A program made the position numbers and the translations under genes. A model generated the notes under the pieces. It did no database searches, was not told the origin of the DNA, and was given only the letters and a program-made list of their open reading frames with translations. Positions 23,936 to 34,950 of a stretch of 64,000 nt of DNA are shown here, in pieces. How positions within the stretch are numbered: the stretch's first letter is position 1; every line of letters begins with the position of its first letter. The DNA comes from Odobenus rosmarus divergens (Eukaryota > Chordata > Mammalia > Carnivora > Odobenidae). Location of the stretch: contig NW_004450459.1 of NCBI RefSeq assembly GCF_000321225.1, forward strand, positions 3,114,675 to 3,178,674, given 5' to 3'.

Positions 23936-24799
23936 ATAAATTTGTGCAGGCCAAAGTCATGTTGTGTTTATAATTTTATATTCAAGCACACCCCTCCTCC
24001 TCAGTTAAAGAAGCTTTAAGCCCCACAAAACATGGATCTGCCTCAGCCTCTGGGTCTTCCCATATGCAGGGGCCTGATACTGCTAATCCTCTGAATTTAT
24101 AGCAATTACATTGATAGAAAGGAGTTTTGAACCTTAAGTCTTTCTTTTAATTGAGCAAAAGTTCCCATGGGCTTCCCTTTTTAGGTTTTTTAATTCCTCT
24201 TTTGTCAAGGCAGAAACACAACGGAAGTAAAGGACACGGGTTTTCATAAAACATCCATTAGGCAATAGCTGTTTTCATTTTGACTAGGAGCAAAGCAATA
24301 ATTGTATCCAAAATTAGGGAAGTGATTTCCATGTGATTATATTGAATTTAACATTAGAATAGTACACATCAGACCAAGGACCATAGGAAGAAGGACAAAG
24401 ACAAGATATAAATTCAGATACAGGTATCATCTGGACCCATCTGGGCACCACTGTGGACTTGGAGGCAAGAAGAACTGACACAAACATGCTGATGCTCATG
24501 ATGCCTCGTGTGGTGTAAGAAAGCATGCCCTTTGTCTTGGCCCAGACATCTTGTCTTCTGCCAGCATTCACAAAACTACAGTAAACTGTTAGCATGCAAA
24601 TAGGGTAAAACTTGATATTTTCATAGCCCCTGACACTATTATACCATAACCTTATAAAACTTAATGAATCATACAACCAAATAGAAAAAGCAACACCTAA
24701 TAAATAGTAGAAAGTAAAATGTAACTATACTATCTTTACATCTTAACTAGTTAAGAAATTTAAAATAGATTTTTTTTTTACTATCAGATTTTCAAAAAC
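23936..24799. other. Unassigned single-copy sequence
   Basis: No gene recognised. The minus-strand frame 24,676-24,314 (120 codons) has no recognisable domain and looks like a chance frame. Confidence 0.5.
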
Positions 24800-24945
24800 T
24801 AAAAATATCAATGAGTTGGATGTAAAGAAGATCTGGAGAAATGTCTAATCTCCTACATTGCTGGTGGGTGTGAAAAGCAAATCATTCAGAAAAAGTTGTA
24901 TTAGTTTATTTGGCCAGCCATTCTACTTTTGAAATCAATAAGAAT
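24800..24945 (+). mobile_element. Old L1M ORF2 3' fragment, left part
   Basis: 'gaagatctggagaaatgtcta', 'cattgctggtgggtgtgaaaa' and 'ccagccattctacttttgaa' are decayed versions of the ORF2 C-terminal region. The continuation lies at 25,936-26,160, beyond a younger L1. Confidence 0.6.
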
Positions 24946-24949
24946 AAAT

Positions 24950-25845
24950 CAATAAATGGGCAGAAGACATGAACAGACATTTCTCCAAAGAAGACAAATG
25001 GCTACCAGACACATGAAAAAATGCTCAATATCACTCAGCATCAGGGAAATTCAAATCAAAACCACAATGAGATACCACCTTACACCAGTTAGAATGGCAA
25101 AAATTAACAAGACAGGAAACAGCAGGTGTTGGCGAGGATGTGGAGAAAGAGGAACCCTTCTACACTGTTGGTGGGAATGCAAGCTGGTACAGCCACTCTG
25201 GAAAACAGTATGGAGGTTCCTTAAGACATTAGAAGTAGAGCTACCCTATGACCTAGCAATTGCACTACTAGGTATTTACCCCCAAAATACAGATGGAGTG
25301 AAAAGAAGGGACACATGCACCCCAATGTTCATAGCAGCAATGTCCATGATAGCCAAACTGTGGAAGGAGCCGAGATGCCCTTCAACAGATGAATAGATAA
25401 AGATGTGGTTCATATATACAAAGGAATATTACTCAGCCATCAGAAAGGATGAATACCTACCATTTGCATTCACATGGATGGAACTGGAGGGGATTATGCT
25501 AAGTGAAATAAGTCAAGCAGAGAAAGTCAATTATCATACGGTTTCACTCATATGTGGAACATAAGGAATAGTGCAGAGGACCACAGGGGAAGGGAGGGAA
25601 AACTGAATGGGAAGAAATCCGAGAGGGAGGCAAACCATGAGAGACTCTGGACTCCAGGAGCCAAACTGAGGGTTACAGAAGGGAGGGGGGTGAGGGGATG
25701 GGGTAACCAGGTGGTGGGTATTAAGGGGAGCATATGTTGTGATGGGCGCTGGGTGTTACATGCAACAGATGAATCATTGAACACTACATCAAGAACTAAT
25801 GATGTACTATATACTGGCTAATTGAACATAAAAATATAAAGTCCC
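24950..25845 (+). mobile_element. 5'-truncated carnivore L1, 3' end (plus strand)
   Basis: Contains the last part of ORF2 and the carnivore-type 3'[16 protein letters not shown] is read at 24,957-24,995. A short deletion against the usual L1 text just after it shifts the frame, which then stays open with [19 protein letters not shown], the cysteine-rich C-terminal domain, and [12 protein letters not shown] at 25,394-25,396 replaces the usual tryptophan codon, after which the same frame is open to the natural stop at 25,562-25,564. The 3'UTR follows ('gagagactctggactccagg', 'tgatgggcgctgggtgtta') and ends near 25,845 in AT-rich sequence. Confidence 0.92.
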
Positions 25846-25847
25846 AT

Positions 25848-25935
25848 GTTTGTGTGTACATACCCATACATATATATACACATATGTATATATGTGCATC
25901 TGTTAGTGTGTATGTATGTGTGTACATGTATAGAG
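25848..25935. repeat. (TA/TG/CA)n microsatellite
   Basis: Alternating purine-pyrimidine tract 'acatatatatacacatatgt', 'gtgtgtatgtatgtgtgtac', directly after the L1 3' end; possibly grown from its tail or from the target DNA. Confidence 0.85.
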
Positions 25936-26160
25936 ACTGTTTACAATAGCAGCATTTGTCAGAGCAAAATCTGGGAACAACCTGATGCCCTCTAATACAG
26001 GAATGTGTAGATGAGGTGGTTTATCCATTTCCTGAAGCAGGATGCAATTATGAGAAAATGTTGGATCAGTATATGCTAACTTGGATGCTGATGAGATATT
26101 AAGTGAAAAAAAAAAAAAAACCAAAACAAAGTAAAAAAAAAATGACAGATGTAATATTAA
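25936..26160 (+). mobile_element. Old L1M 3' fragment, right part
   Basis: 'agactgtttacaatagcagc', 'gggaacaacctgatgccctc' and 'atgctgatgagatattaagtgaaaa' (read in parts) continue the old L1 begun at 24,800. Two A-rich tracts (26,105-26,120 and 26,133-26,142) follow. Confidence 0.65.
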
Positions 26161-26172
26161 AAGTGACTCCAA

Positions 26173-26360
26173 GCCACCTGGGTGGCTCAGTCCATGAAGT
26201 GTCTGCCTTCAGCTCAGGTCCTGGTCTCAGGGTCCTGGGATCAAGCCCAGCATTGGGCTCCCTGCTCAGCGGGGAGTCTGCTTTTCCATCTCCCTCTGTC
26301 CCTCCTTGCTGCTTGCACGTGCACCTGCTCGCTCACTTTCAAATCTTTTAAAACTTAAAA
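26173..26360 (+). mobile_element. SINEC, plus strand
   Basis: 'gccacctgggtggctcagtc' head, 'ctcagggtcctgggatcaag', 'tgctcagcggggagtctgct', then a degenerate CT-rich tail. Probable diverged target duplicate around 'aaaagtgactcca' and 'aaaatagagactcca'. One of the older copies. Confidence 0.93.
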
Positions 26361-26549
26361 ATAGAGACTCCATTCTTATTTTTTAAAAAATAAACCATAT
26401 TGTAATTATACAGTTACCTCCTTGTGACTTGTCACAATAAGCAAGTAAAGTTTAAATATGTTATTTAACCCACAAGTGACTGCACACTGACTTTCCATGC
26501 TGTGCAGGAAACTAATAGTTTTCACTGAGTTAGCTTCTCAATCTTAATA
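26361..26549. other. Unassigned, probable end of the old L1M 3'UTR
   Basis: AT-rich; nothing firm. Confidence 0.35.
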
Positions 26550-26790
26550 GCAGGTTGGACCAGGCAAGAGTTTAGCTTTGGAATCAGACAGACCGGAGTT
26601 CCCATCTTGATTGGACAGCTGACTAGCTGAGGGAAGTTGAACAAGTCATTTGGTCTCGCTCAGACTGGGTTTCCTTAACTGTAAAAATAGAAATAACAGT
26701 AGTGCCTATCTCACCTATTTGTGAAGAATAATTTTTAGAAAGTATATAACCTAGCACAGTTCTGTCATAGTCATTGATGGTGTTGATGAT
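26550..26790 (+). mobile_element. MIR SINE, plus strand
   Basis: 'tttggaatcagacagaccgg', 'acagctgactagctgaggga', 'aacaagtcatttggtctcgc', 'ctgtaaaaatagaaataaca' and 'tagcacagttctgtcatagt' follow the MIR consensus from body to 3' end. Confidence 0.85.
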
Positions 26791-27319
26791 GAAACGGAAC
26801 ACTTAGCTTTTATGGTGTGTTTGGGCTCAGTATATGGTAGCTGTTTCCCTTTTCTTGTCTTTTTTAAATGGTAGATTGCTCACCTAGCTGCCTGTGAAGG
26901 AATGATGGTATCTTAGATTTTCACGTTACTTCTCTACGCAAGCCCAGTCAAATAGCAATTGAACCAGGGCCTTGGGTTGTCTGTAAAGCAGTATTCACAT
27001 TTTAGTGTTGCTTACCTTCAGTGAAGGATATTAGAATTGCAGCCAGTGGAAGTCTTAATGTGTGAGGAAAACCTCTAGCAGTAGAGCTCGGGGAATGAAT
27101 ATTAGCATGTTTACAATTCACCAACTAAAGTAGTGGTTCTGTTTTACAAATGAAAAATAATCACCCTGCCCTTCTTGAGTAAAAACTAGTTTCATGTCAA
27201 GCTGAATGCAATAAACCCCTAAAAAAATATGTAAAAGGCAGTCAGCCAAGCCTTTATTGCAAGAACATCAGAGAAATGAAGCAGCTGAGCTACTTATCCT
27301 CTGCCTAAATTTCTCAACG
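26791..27319. other. Unassigned single-copy sequence
   Basis: No gene or repeat recognised. Confidence 0.5.
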
Positions 27320-27640
27320 ATCAAGTGTTCTAGCAGAGAAGCTATTTCTAGGTCCTATGTCTCTTTTAAATTTTTACCTCATAGGGATCGGGCCATTTTG
27401 TTCAGGATTGCATAAGCTGCCAGCAGAACATGGCTTTGCATTAATCAGGCTCTGATTACAATCCCTGAAACCATTCAAGTATTGATGGTTTCCCTGTCAG
27501 AATTTAATGAGCATTTCCTTTGGATTGATGGTCTCCATTGCTTTGTTCATTTATTTAAAATTTTTGATCCCCAGCTTAGGCAAGATGTGGGTATTTGTTT
27601 CTAAGGCTATTGGGATGACAGCTGCAGCAGACAATGGAAC
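27320..27640. promoter_or_regulatory. Candidate conserved noncoding element
   Basis: Repeat-free block with dense homeodomain/POU-like words: 'ggctttgcattaatcagg', 'ctctgattacaatcc', 'gaatttaatgagcattt', and 'gggatgacagctgcagcag'. No open frame. The composition is that of developmental enhancers, but conservation cannot be tested from one sequence. Confidence 0.3.
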
Positions 27641-27739
27641 AATTAATACAACTTAAAATTCAAACCTGGAAAGTTGACAAGCTAAAGTACGAGCAGAGAG
27701 ATGCCCCCTGGAAGCCCTGTGTGGCAGGGTGCTGAACTT

Positions 27740-27835
27740 CCTGTGACACCGTGTGAAATCCCCAAGAGCAGGGACGATGCCACAGGCTCCATTCTCTGCT
27801 TTCAGTGCCTAGAGCAGCGCTGGGCTTCTAGCCCC
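27740..27835 (+). mobile_element. Possible L2/MIR 3' end
   Basis: 'gtgaaatccccaagagcagg' and 'ctttcagtgcctagagcagc' resemble the 3' end shared by L2 and MIR. Confidence 0.4.
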
Positions 27836-28105
27836 AGGGGGAGGAAAAGGGAAATCCCTTCGACCTGCGGCAGAGTAAGACACTAGTTAAAACATTCATT
27901 TCATGCTGGAAACAAGCTGTAGATTCATTTAAGTGCCGGAACTTTCATCAAACCTTTTCTAAAATCAACATATACATGATTTATTTCCTCTAGTATAGAA
28001 TGTCAGGATCTGGATAGAATTAGCACGAGTGTCCTTTCTGTCTTACTCACTTTCCTTCTCAATCCCTCCAGCGACAATTTCAGCAGATATTGAAAGGAGA
28101 GGCAC
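27836..28105. other. Unassigned single-copy sequence
   Basis: No gene or repeat recognised. Confidence 0.45.
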
Positions 28106-28284
28106 GGGGCGCCTGGGTGGCTCAGTTGGTTAACTGTCTGCCTTTGGCTCAGGTCATGATCCTGGAGTCCTGGGGATCGAGTCCCGCATCGGGCTCCCTG
28201 CTCAGCGGGGAGTCTGTTTCTCCCTCTGACCCTCCCCCCCTCCCATGCTCTCTCTCTCTCTCAAATAAATAAAATTAAAAAAAA
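28106..28284 (+). mobile_element. SINEC, plus strand
   Basis: 'ggggcgcctgggtggctcag', 'atcctggagtcctggggatc', CT run and an 'aaataaataaaatt' poly(A) tail. Target duplicate 'aaaggagaggcac' (28,093-28,105) and 'aaaggaaagacac' (28,285-28,297). Confidence 0.96.
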
Positions 28285-28297
28285 AAAGGAAAGACAC

Positions 28298-28769
28298 ATG
28301 TTCACAAAGTGCTAGAATATTTCTTACAAGGGGCTAAGAAGGTCAGCAGGGATTTCAAGGTCAGATGTGCCTTCTCCCATTTTTCTGGGGACTCTGAGGT
28401 AAAACACAGTTTATAAAATGTATCACTTTTCAGTGAAGTGTTTGGCTTTGGAGGTGTACCACCTAAACTTTCTAAGGGAAAATACCATATACTAAGGCCA
28501 GCTTTCACTCATTTTTAAAGATTATTGAATACAATAAATCTCAAAGCTTTTAATTTCAAGATGAACAGTTTAATTAAAATATTTTTCAATACATGAGGCT
28601 GTATGAGATGCCTGGAGAACCTAGAAATTTCTAGTTCTGTGGCCTAAATAGAAATAGAGGCAGAGGAAGAACCGACAGACAGAGAAAGTAATAAATGAAA
28701 TAGCATCACATGGCAGCTAGGGCCACAAACTTTTGAGAGAAAATGGACATTTTTGATATATCTGTTCTC
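28298..28769. other. Unassigned single-copy sequence
   Basis: No gene or repeat recognised. Confidence 0.5.
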
Positions 28770-28905
28770 AAATTCCTTAGCCTCTCTGTATCTTTATTTT
28801 TCTCATTTATAAAATCTGGATAATAGTGGTATGTTTTCTTTGGGTTGTTTTATTTACTGTTTAATTAATGTGTAAAACTCTTAAAAATATATCTTTATAT
28901 TAAAT
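28770..28905 (+). mobile_element. MIR SINE fragment, plus strand
   Basis: 'cttagcctctctgtatcttta', 'ctcatttataaaatctggata' and 'atagtggtatg' follow the MIR core. Confidence 0.6.
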
Positions 28906-29532
28906 AAATCTTAGTTACTGGAAGAGAAACAAACATAGAAATAAAGACAAATATCAAAATGGCAATTGCTTGTTAAATGTGATGAGTTTGTCTTGCCTCT
29001 AACCTCCTAGAAACAGAAGACGCTTATAGTTCTTCCATCCAGCAAGTCAGGAAGGCCCTAGATGGGTAACTGTTAGTGCAGATTCAAGGACTTGAAGAAT
29101 GGGTACAGGATGCAGGACACAACCATCTCCAGGGGTTTGGTGTTGCAGTGCAACAGGCACTCATGGGAAATGCTTGACCACTCTCCAGAGTCACTGTGCC
29201 AGCCACAGCTGTAGGCTGACTTGGGAAAGGAAAGGGGTGGTAGTTCTCCTGTGTTTTGTGGCAGTCATTTACCATCTGCCCTTCAGAGGTATGTTCTCAA
29301 TATGACAAAGCAAAGCATATTTTTTCTTCAATTGATAATGGATTTGGTAAATGTCTGCCAGAGTGAATGTTGAACTGAGCATACCCTATGAATGGACAGA
29401 GAGTGAGAACCGACGTTTCCACAGTTCAGAAGCATGGTTAGCTGCCCCAAAAGGAAGTCAAGTTTTGCTTGCACTTTGCCTTGTGAGGAAAACTCAAAGG
29501 GGACAGAATCAAACAGTGACAGGGATAAGGGG
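28906..29532. other. Unassigned single-copy sequence
   Basis: No gene or repeat recognised; short frames at 29,084-29,305 on both strands look like chance. Confidence 0.5.
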
Positions 29533-29547
29533 CAGTGTGGTGCTTCT

Positions 29548-29748
29548 TTTTTTTTTTTTTTTAAAGATTTTATTTATTTATTTGAGAGAGAGAATGAGAG
29601 GCAGAGAGCACGAGAGGGAAGAGGGTCAGAGGGAGAAGCAGACTCCCTGCTGAGCAGGGAGCCCGATGCAGGACTCGATCCCAGGACTCCAGGATCATGA
29701 CCCGAGCCGAAGGCAGTCGCTTAACCAACTGAGCCACCCAGGCGCCCC
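29548..29748 (-). mobile_element. SINEC (young subfamily), minus strand
   Basis: Poly(T), 'aaagattttatttatttatt', 'gagcacgagagggaagaggg', 'gactccaggatcatgacccg', right end 'gccacccaggcgcccc'. Perfect target duplicate 'agtgtggtgcttct' at 29,534-29,547 and 29,749-29,762. Nearly identical to 51,577-51,774. Confidence 0.97.
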
Positions 29749-29762
29749 AGTGTGGTGCTTCT

Positions 29763-30334
29763 GTAAGGCACATAAGACCCTGCTGTGCAGTAGTTGGGAT
29801 TAGTTATCATTGCTGACACTTGTTGATGTTGTTTGAAGATTTTTAGTCCCCTCGGGTGTTTCTCCCCCATTTTCACCCCAATTCTAGTTCCTGAGAGAGC
29901 CAGAAACAGACATGGAAATCACTAGAGTGAGTGCCAAAGATTTCAGGTAAGGTTTCTAGGTCACCAAGGAATCTGTAGTATGTGAATGTAGTCTTCCTGC
30001 ACACAGATTGGAATATATGTTGTTTTAGTACTAAAACAATAAGCATGAGGTAAGAGCCTTTTTCAGTATTCTCTGAACCATTTACAAAGGAAGTGGTAGA
30101 AAGAAAACTGATTATAAGCTATTGTACAAAGGCATATGAAAGGTCAGAGATGTGGGAATAAAGGAGGGGTAATTTCCCAAAATCTCATATTAAAGTTTTG
30201 CCCTAAGTAATTATCAGTTAGTGGATTAAAGGTTTTTAAAGATGTGCCTATGCCCAACTCATAAATTGTTATTAATTCTGGTAGACTAGACAGTGACACC
30301 AATAGAAACGAATATTGCCACTTACCAGTTATTA
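29763..30334. other. Unassigned single-copy sequence
   Basis: No gene or repeat recognised. Confidence 0.5.
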
Positions 30335-30428
30335 TTTTAAGTTTATTATTATTATTATTTTTAGCAATCTCTACACCCAGCATAGAGCTCAAACTCATGA
30401 CCTTGAGAGCAAGAGTCATGTGTTCTGA
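30335..30428 (-). mobile_element. Old SINEC fragment, minus strand
   Basis: 'ttaagtttattattattatt' then 'ctctacacccagcatagagc', 'aaactcatgaccttgagagc' and 'aagagtcatgtgttc' is a decayed antisense SINEC missing the GA block and the outermost head. Confidence 0.7.
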
Positions 30429-31188
30429 GACCACTTACCAGTTATTTTTTAAATGGTATTTATGGCAGACATCCATTAGTTGACAAACCAGAGGACTTGC
30501 ATTTACTGTAATTTTGAAAAAAATAGTATGCTAAACAAAATTGTGGTTATTTTTCTTCAGTAGAAAGTTTAGTATTGAAATTTCTATTTATGTTCCACAG
30601 TCTAAATTTGTCTGAAAATTCCTAAATAATATATTTTATTAATATAAAACTATGACTGTTTGAAACTTGAAATATATATACTGAATATATATGTCAGAAA
30701 TATTAGAAATGGAAAAAGATAGTATGCTTTATAGCAAATAGAAAGATAATGTATGAGAATATATTGCTTTCAGAGCAGAAAATAATGACATTGTAGGGGT
30801 AGGGACTTGACGGGATGGAACCTGCAACTAGACATCAGAAGGCTTAGTTAGAAACTTAAACTTAAGCAGGTCATTAAACTTCATTAAGTTTAGAGGGCCA
30901 ATATCTGATTCAGTCATCCCCCTGATTCAGTGATAGAAAATATATGACCACACTCTATATGGCACTGTTCATCCAAGCATGATTCTCTGGGAGCCAATTC
31001 TCACCCTGATATTAATATTTAGGTTTTAAAATTTACTTTATTACACAAGGGATATATGAAAATACGATCATGGAAATTCAAGCATTACCATAATATACAG
31101 AAAGCAAAATGGAAGACCCTGACTCCCTTACCTCCAAATCTTCCTTTCTCTTCAGTGGTACCACTATAAACAGTTTGAGTTTCCTTTC
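30429..31188. other. Unassigned single-copy sequence
   Basis: AT-rich; no gene or repeat recognised. Confidence 0.5.
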
Positions 31189-31200
31189 AGAAGTTTTCTA

Positions 31201-31403
31201 TGCCTGGGTGGCCCAGTCGTTAAGCATCTGCCTTCGTCTCAGGTTATGATCCGAGGGTCCTGGGATCGAGCCCCGCATTGGGCTCCCTGCTCCATGGGAA
31301 GCCTGCTTCTCCCTCTCCTTCTCCCCCTGCTTGTGTTCCTGCTCCCACCATCATTCTCTCTCTCTCTGTCAAATATATAAATAAATAAAATCTAAAAAAA
31401 AAA
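31201..31403 (+). mobile_element. SINEC, plus strand
   Basis: 'tgcctgggtggcccagtcgtt', 'gagggtcctgggatcgagcc', long CT-rich block, tail 'aaataaataaaatct(A)n'. Target duplicate 'aagttttcta' at 31,191-31,200 and 31,404-31,413. Confidence 0.96.
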
Positions 31404-31544
31404 AAGTTTTCTACTCATATTTGTATACATGTATAAGAAATGTAATTTTATTTCACATAATTTGAATCAAAAAGTTGATTTCTAACTCCCAAATTCAGCT
31501 TATTGAAACAAAAGTTTGTTTTTTGTTTGTTCACACGCCCCCCC

Positions 31545-32440
31545 CATCTTTCCTCCAAGGGGAATGTGACATAATTAGCCCGCCAGTTGCCTCAGGTAGA
31601 GGATTGATTGTGAAAGGTTAAAGGAATCTGGGAAAGATGGAATGGGTTTTTATACCCGCAACAAGGACAACGGCCATATACAAATGAATGTCTTTCAGTT
31701 GTCGTAGTCACGAAACCCCATTGTGTTAACAAATGGGAAATAACACCTCATGGCAGCCAATCTAAAATAATCTCTGCATGATGAGTACCCCTGGCAGATC
31801 TGCCAAGATGCCCCAATTCTCAGTGTGATCACATAGATTTCATCGGTCACAAACCGAGAAAAGCACATGATTGCGCCGTGAACGGTGACTGTGCTGCCAA
31901 CCCAGAGAGCGCAGCTCAGGCACCAAGATAGCAGACTATCGCACCTGCCACTTGACAGGTGTGCACTAAAATTTATGAAAAGCTTTTCCAGCCAAGCCAT
32001 CGGGCTGCTGAAAAGAATGGTGGATGCCTTGAGCCTTGACATTTATTACAGCTTTGCCAGCATATCTGTCTTGTAGAGTGTGATTTGAAAAACGATATGT
32101 CTAACCATGATCTTAATAAGCTCATTTGTTCCAGGATCTCATTGTACTTGTGCTTGCTGATAGAAGAGGAGAGGGCCAACAGTATAAATAACAGAGGCTT
32201 CCTCGCGAATGGCTTTGCTGATTTCAATATGGAGACAGTCTGATGTTTAACGTTGCTGGTTGCCTATATCTCAGTGAGGAGTTACAAGGTTGCTTCGAGA
32301 TGTTTCAAACTGAGGCTCCAGTTGTTTAATAAGCGTAATTTCCGTCAATGTTGTCAAAAACACTGAAATTAAAGCATGTGCTAAAGATTTTGGCGTAGGT
32401 GCAAATTTATTAATATTAGCTGGGAAAGATCTATCTTTAA
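31545..32440. promoter_or_regulatory. CpG-rich single-copy block, candidate conserved noncoding element
   Basis: About 0.9 kb without any recognised repeat, carrying roughly twenty CpG dinucleotides by eye, several times the density of neighbouring unique DNA. Examples are 'gattgcgccgtgaacggtg', 'cttcctcgcgaatggc', 'gtcgtagtcacgaaac' and 'aagcgtaatttccgtc'. It also holds homeodomain-like AT words ('gcaaatttattaatatt'). Methylated CpG decays fast in mammals, so this retention suggests either constraint or an unmethylated state. An open frame of 115 codons lies on the minus strand (32,042-31,695), but it has no recognisable domain, and I do not call it coding. Could be a developmental enhancer, an exon of a noncoding RNA, or a short coding exon. 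Confidence 0.45.
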
Positions 32441-33639
32441 ATAAATTTTCAAAGAAAACTTTACAGTTTTCTTATTAACCATCCATTTATAAAGATTCAA
32501 AATACTTTGTGTATTTCCTCATTTATTAGCAAAATAACCTTGGATGATGAAGATAGGGCCATGATCTTCCTTGGTTGACAAAGGATGAGTAAGAGGAAGA
32601 TAGAAAATACCAGTTTTCCCAGCTCTGTACAATGGTGAGCACACACATGTCTCCATTTTTAGTGACCATTTCTCTGCATAGGTGTAAGCCTTAGCTCACA
32701 CCACCTATATTTGAAGACCTTCAGTTTGACAAATGTGTTTGCCTATTAAGATACAATACTTATTTGAGTGGGGTTAATAAAATAGCACTTCAGAAAGCAT
32801 TATTATGTTAACATGACAAATAATATTTCTTATCTTACGGAGGACCCAATCTTGTTTTTCTTTCTCTGCTCACTGTTATCAAAAATATTTCATTTAATGA
32901 AACTATTACCTTTCCTTTTCCTGCCTGCCTCTGTGCCTCCCAATCTTAGTCCTCTTGGGGGTCAGCCCTCCTGGCAAAAATAAACCAAGAAATTTTTAAA
33001 AGCCCCAATTAAAAAATATATAAACAAAATTAGGACAATGACATAGTGATAGAAAAGAAGTCTTAAAGACTGTAAGGAGAAAGAAAACTAAAGCTCTATG
33101 CAAATTCTAAAATTTCAGTAAGATGGACAATTTCTAGGAAATATTACTCTAATGAATTTTGGAAGAAGTAACAAACGTGAGCAGAGCTGTTGGTGTGTCC
33201 ATAGCCATGGAGAAAACTGAAAATGCCATCAGAATTTTCAGTTCCCTTGGCAGGGGTGGGGAAGAAGGATCCAAAGCAGAATAGTTGTACTGGGGAATTT
33301 TTCTATATTATTCAAAGGACTGAAGATCGCCTTGGTAAATTCCTCCAGTATATGGAAAAGGATGGAATCCTACATGATTCATTTTATGTTAACCTGATAA
33401 TAAAAATTTATAAAGATGGTACACAGAAAGAAAAGCACCACCAGTTTTCTGGTATATGAATGAACAAGTAAGCAAAAGTCCAAAATATAAGTTGAATCCA
33501 AAATAATTTTTTAAAAATGCATTTTTTTCTTATAGGAATATATGACTCCTAAAAAATTAATATGTAATTTGATCAAAAGAAAACTATTTTGACCTCAAAA
33601 TACTAAAAGCATTTGACAAATTCCAAAGTCCTTTTTTAA
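32441..33639. other. Unassigned; possible MIR/L3 relic near 32,470-32,600
   Basis: No gene recognised. A plus-strand frame of 78 codons (33,223-33,459) has no recognisable domain. 'aatactttgtgtatttcctc' near 32,500 faintly resembles an old MIR/L3 family. Confidence 0.45.
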
Positions 33640-33860
33640 GCGCAGCTCAAATGCTGCCTCTTTCAAAAGGCCCTCCTTGATTCCTTTGGCTGAAAATAAT
33701 CACTACTTCGAACTCTATGACTGCATTTATTTCTTGCTTGTGACACTTTTCATCCTATATCTTGTATTATAAATAATTGTGTACATATTCCATCGGATTT
33801 ACTTAGCTGTAATTGCCAAATGGTAGAGATTCTGTTGTATTTTTCATTTCCCATAGAACC
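33640..33860 (+). mobile_element. L2 3' end, plus strand
   Basis: 'ctcaaatgctgcctctttca', 'aggccctccttgattccttt', 'gtgacacttttcatcctata', 'tagctgtaattgccaaatgg' follow the L2 3'UTR. Confidence 0.7.
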
Positions 33861-34789
33861 CAAGTGAGAGTAGCTTTTTCTTTTTTCTCACTTTATGCTC
33901 AACCAGAGGTGATACCTAAAAATCATGACGCTTGAAACAGTTCATTGGCAATTTTATGTTATGATTCTTCAGTATCTGTCATCCTCACCCCCCATTATTC
34001 CAAATATAACCCAAATTTATTTGTACACCTTCCTTATAAAGTTATCTCATGTCATCTTTGTTCTAAATTCATTCTTATTAATTGGTGAATCTAATAGGAT
34101 AAGAACATAACTCGCTTGTTTCATCTTTTTCTTCAGTTGTTGTCCCACCTGAGCTATGCAGATTTTTCCTTTATTGTCCCCTAAGGCTACCTCAGGCAGA
34201 TCCTATAACTCTTTGATCATTTTCAATTATTAAAAAGTTATTTTTAGAGAGCTCAGTTTAAAACATCTACCTCATATCCCACTTGATTATCATCTTATCC
34301 CTTCATCCCAGGAATGCCTGGACTTTACTTTTTTTTAATTAATGCTTGTTTTATTTGGAAGGACCTTGAATTCAGAAAATCATTCTTGTATACCCTACTT
34401 ACTGGGTTATGTCATTTCCTATTGGTGATCATCTGAGTTTATTCAGAGTATGATCTTAAGAGGCTTTCATATATAGTATGTGTTAAACAAATTATGCATA
34501 AATCCAACAATATAAGAAATATTAATTTAGAATGAATTAATCTCCAAACTTTTCAAAATCCTTTCTGAACTTTTCTAAGCATTTTATGGATATCAATAGT
34601 AATTTTAATGTTCTAACTTTGTTGAAAAATTGACCTTATAAAATTACATTTGAAAATTTGGGGACTCTTATTATCAGAAATAATTAAGCAGGAACAGAGC
34701 AAAAGTCTGATATTTACATTCAAATAAAACATTTATGCGTACTGGTTGAGAGAAACCATTTAAGAACTAAACTCATTTGGTTACATTTT
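33861..34789. other. Unassigned single-copy sequence
   Basis: AT-rich; no gene or repeat recognised. Confidence 0.5.
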
Positions 34790-34950
34790 AGAACCACTGA
34801 AGTACTTAAAAATACCTGTACCTGGGCCTTTCCTCCAGAGATTCAGGTTTATTTGGTCAGGACATGGACATCAGGTTTTTTTTTGTTTTGTTTTGTTTTT
34901 GAAATCTCCTCCAGGTGATTTTAATGTGCAGCTTGGTTTGAAAACGATCT
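34790..34950. mobile_element. hAT-Charlie-type MITE, decayed
   Basis: 'tacttaaaaatacctgtacc', 'cagagattcaggtttatttgg', 'ggtgattttaatgtgcagctt' and 'ggtttgaaaacgatc' resemble a MER20/MER58-like short hAT element. A T/G-rich tract 'ttttgttttgttttgttttt' interrupts it. Confidence 0.55.

Noticed and set aside
24314..24676. 120-codon minus-strand frame
   Set aside because: No domain, no neighbours, ordinary base composition; consistent with chance.
29351..29653. 100-codon plus-strand frame
   Set aside because: Its second half is antisense SINEC and poly(T/K) text; chance frame.
31695..32042. 115-codon minus-strand frame in the CpG-rich block
   Set aside because: No recognisable domain, no splice or promoter context that I could establish, and a frame of this length is expected by chance in 64 kb. 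Kept only as an alternative in the finding.
33223..33459. 78-codon plus-strand frame with an NLIIKIYKDG-like end
   Set aside because: Looked briefly like a transposon protein, but I could not place it in any family.
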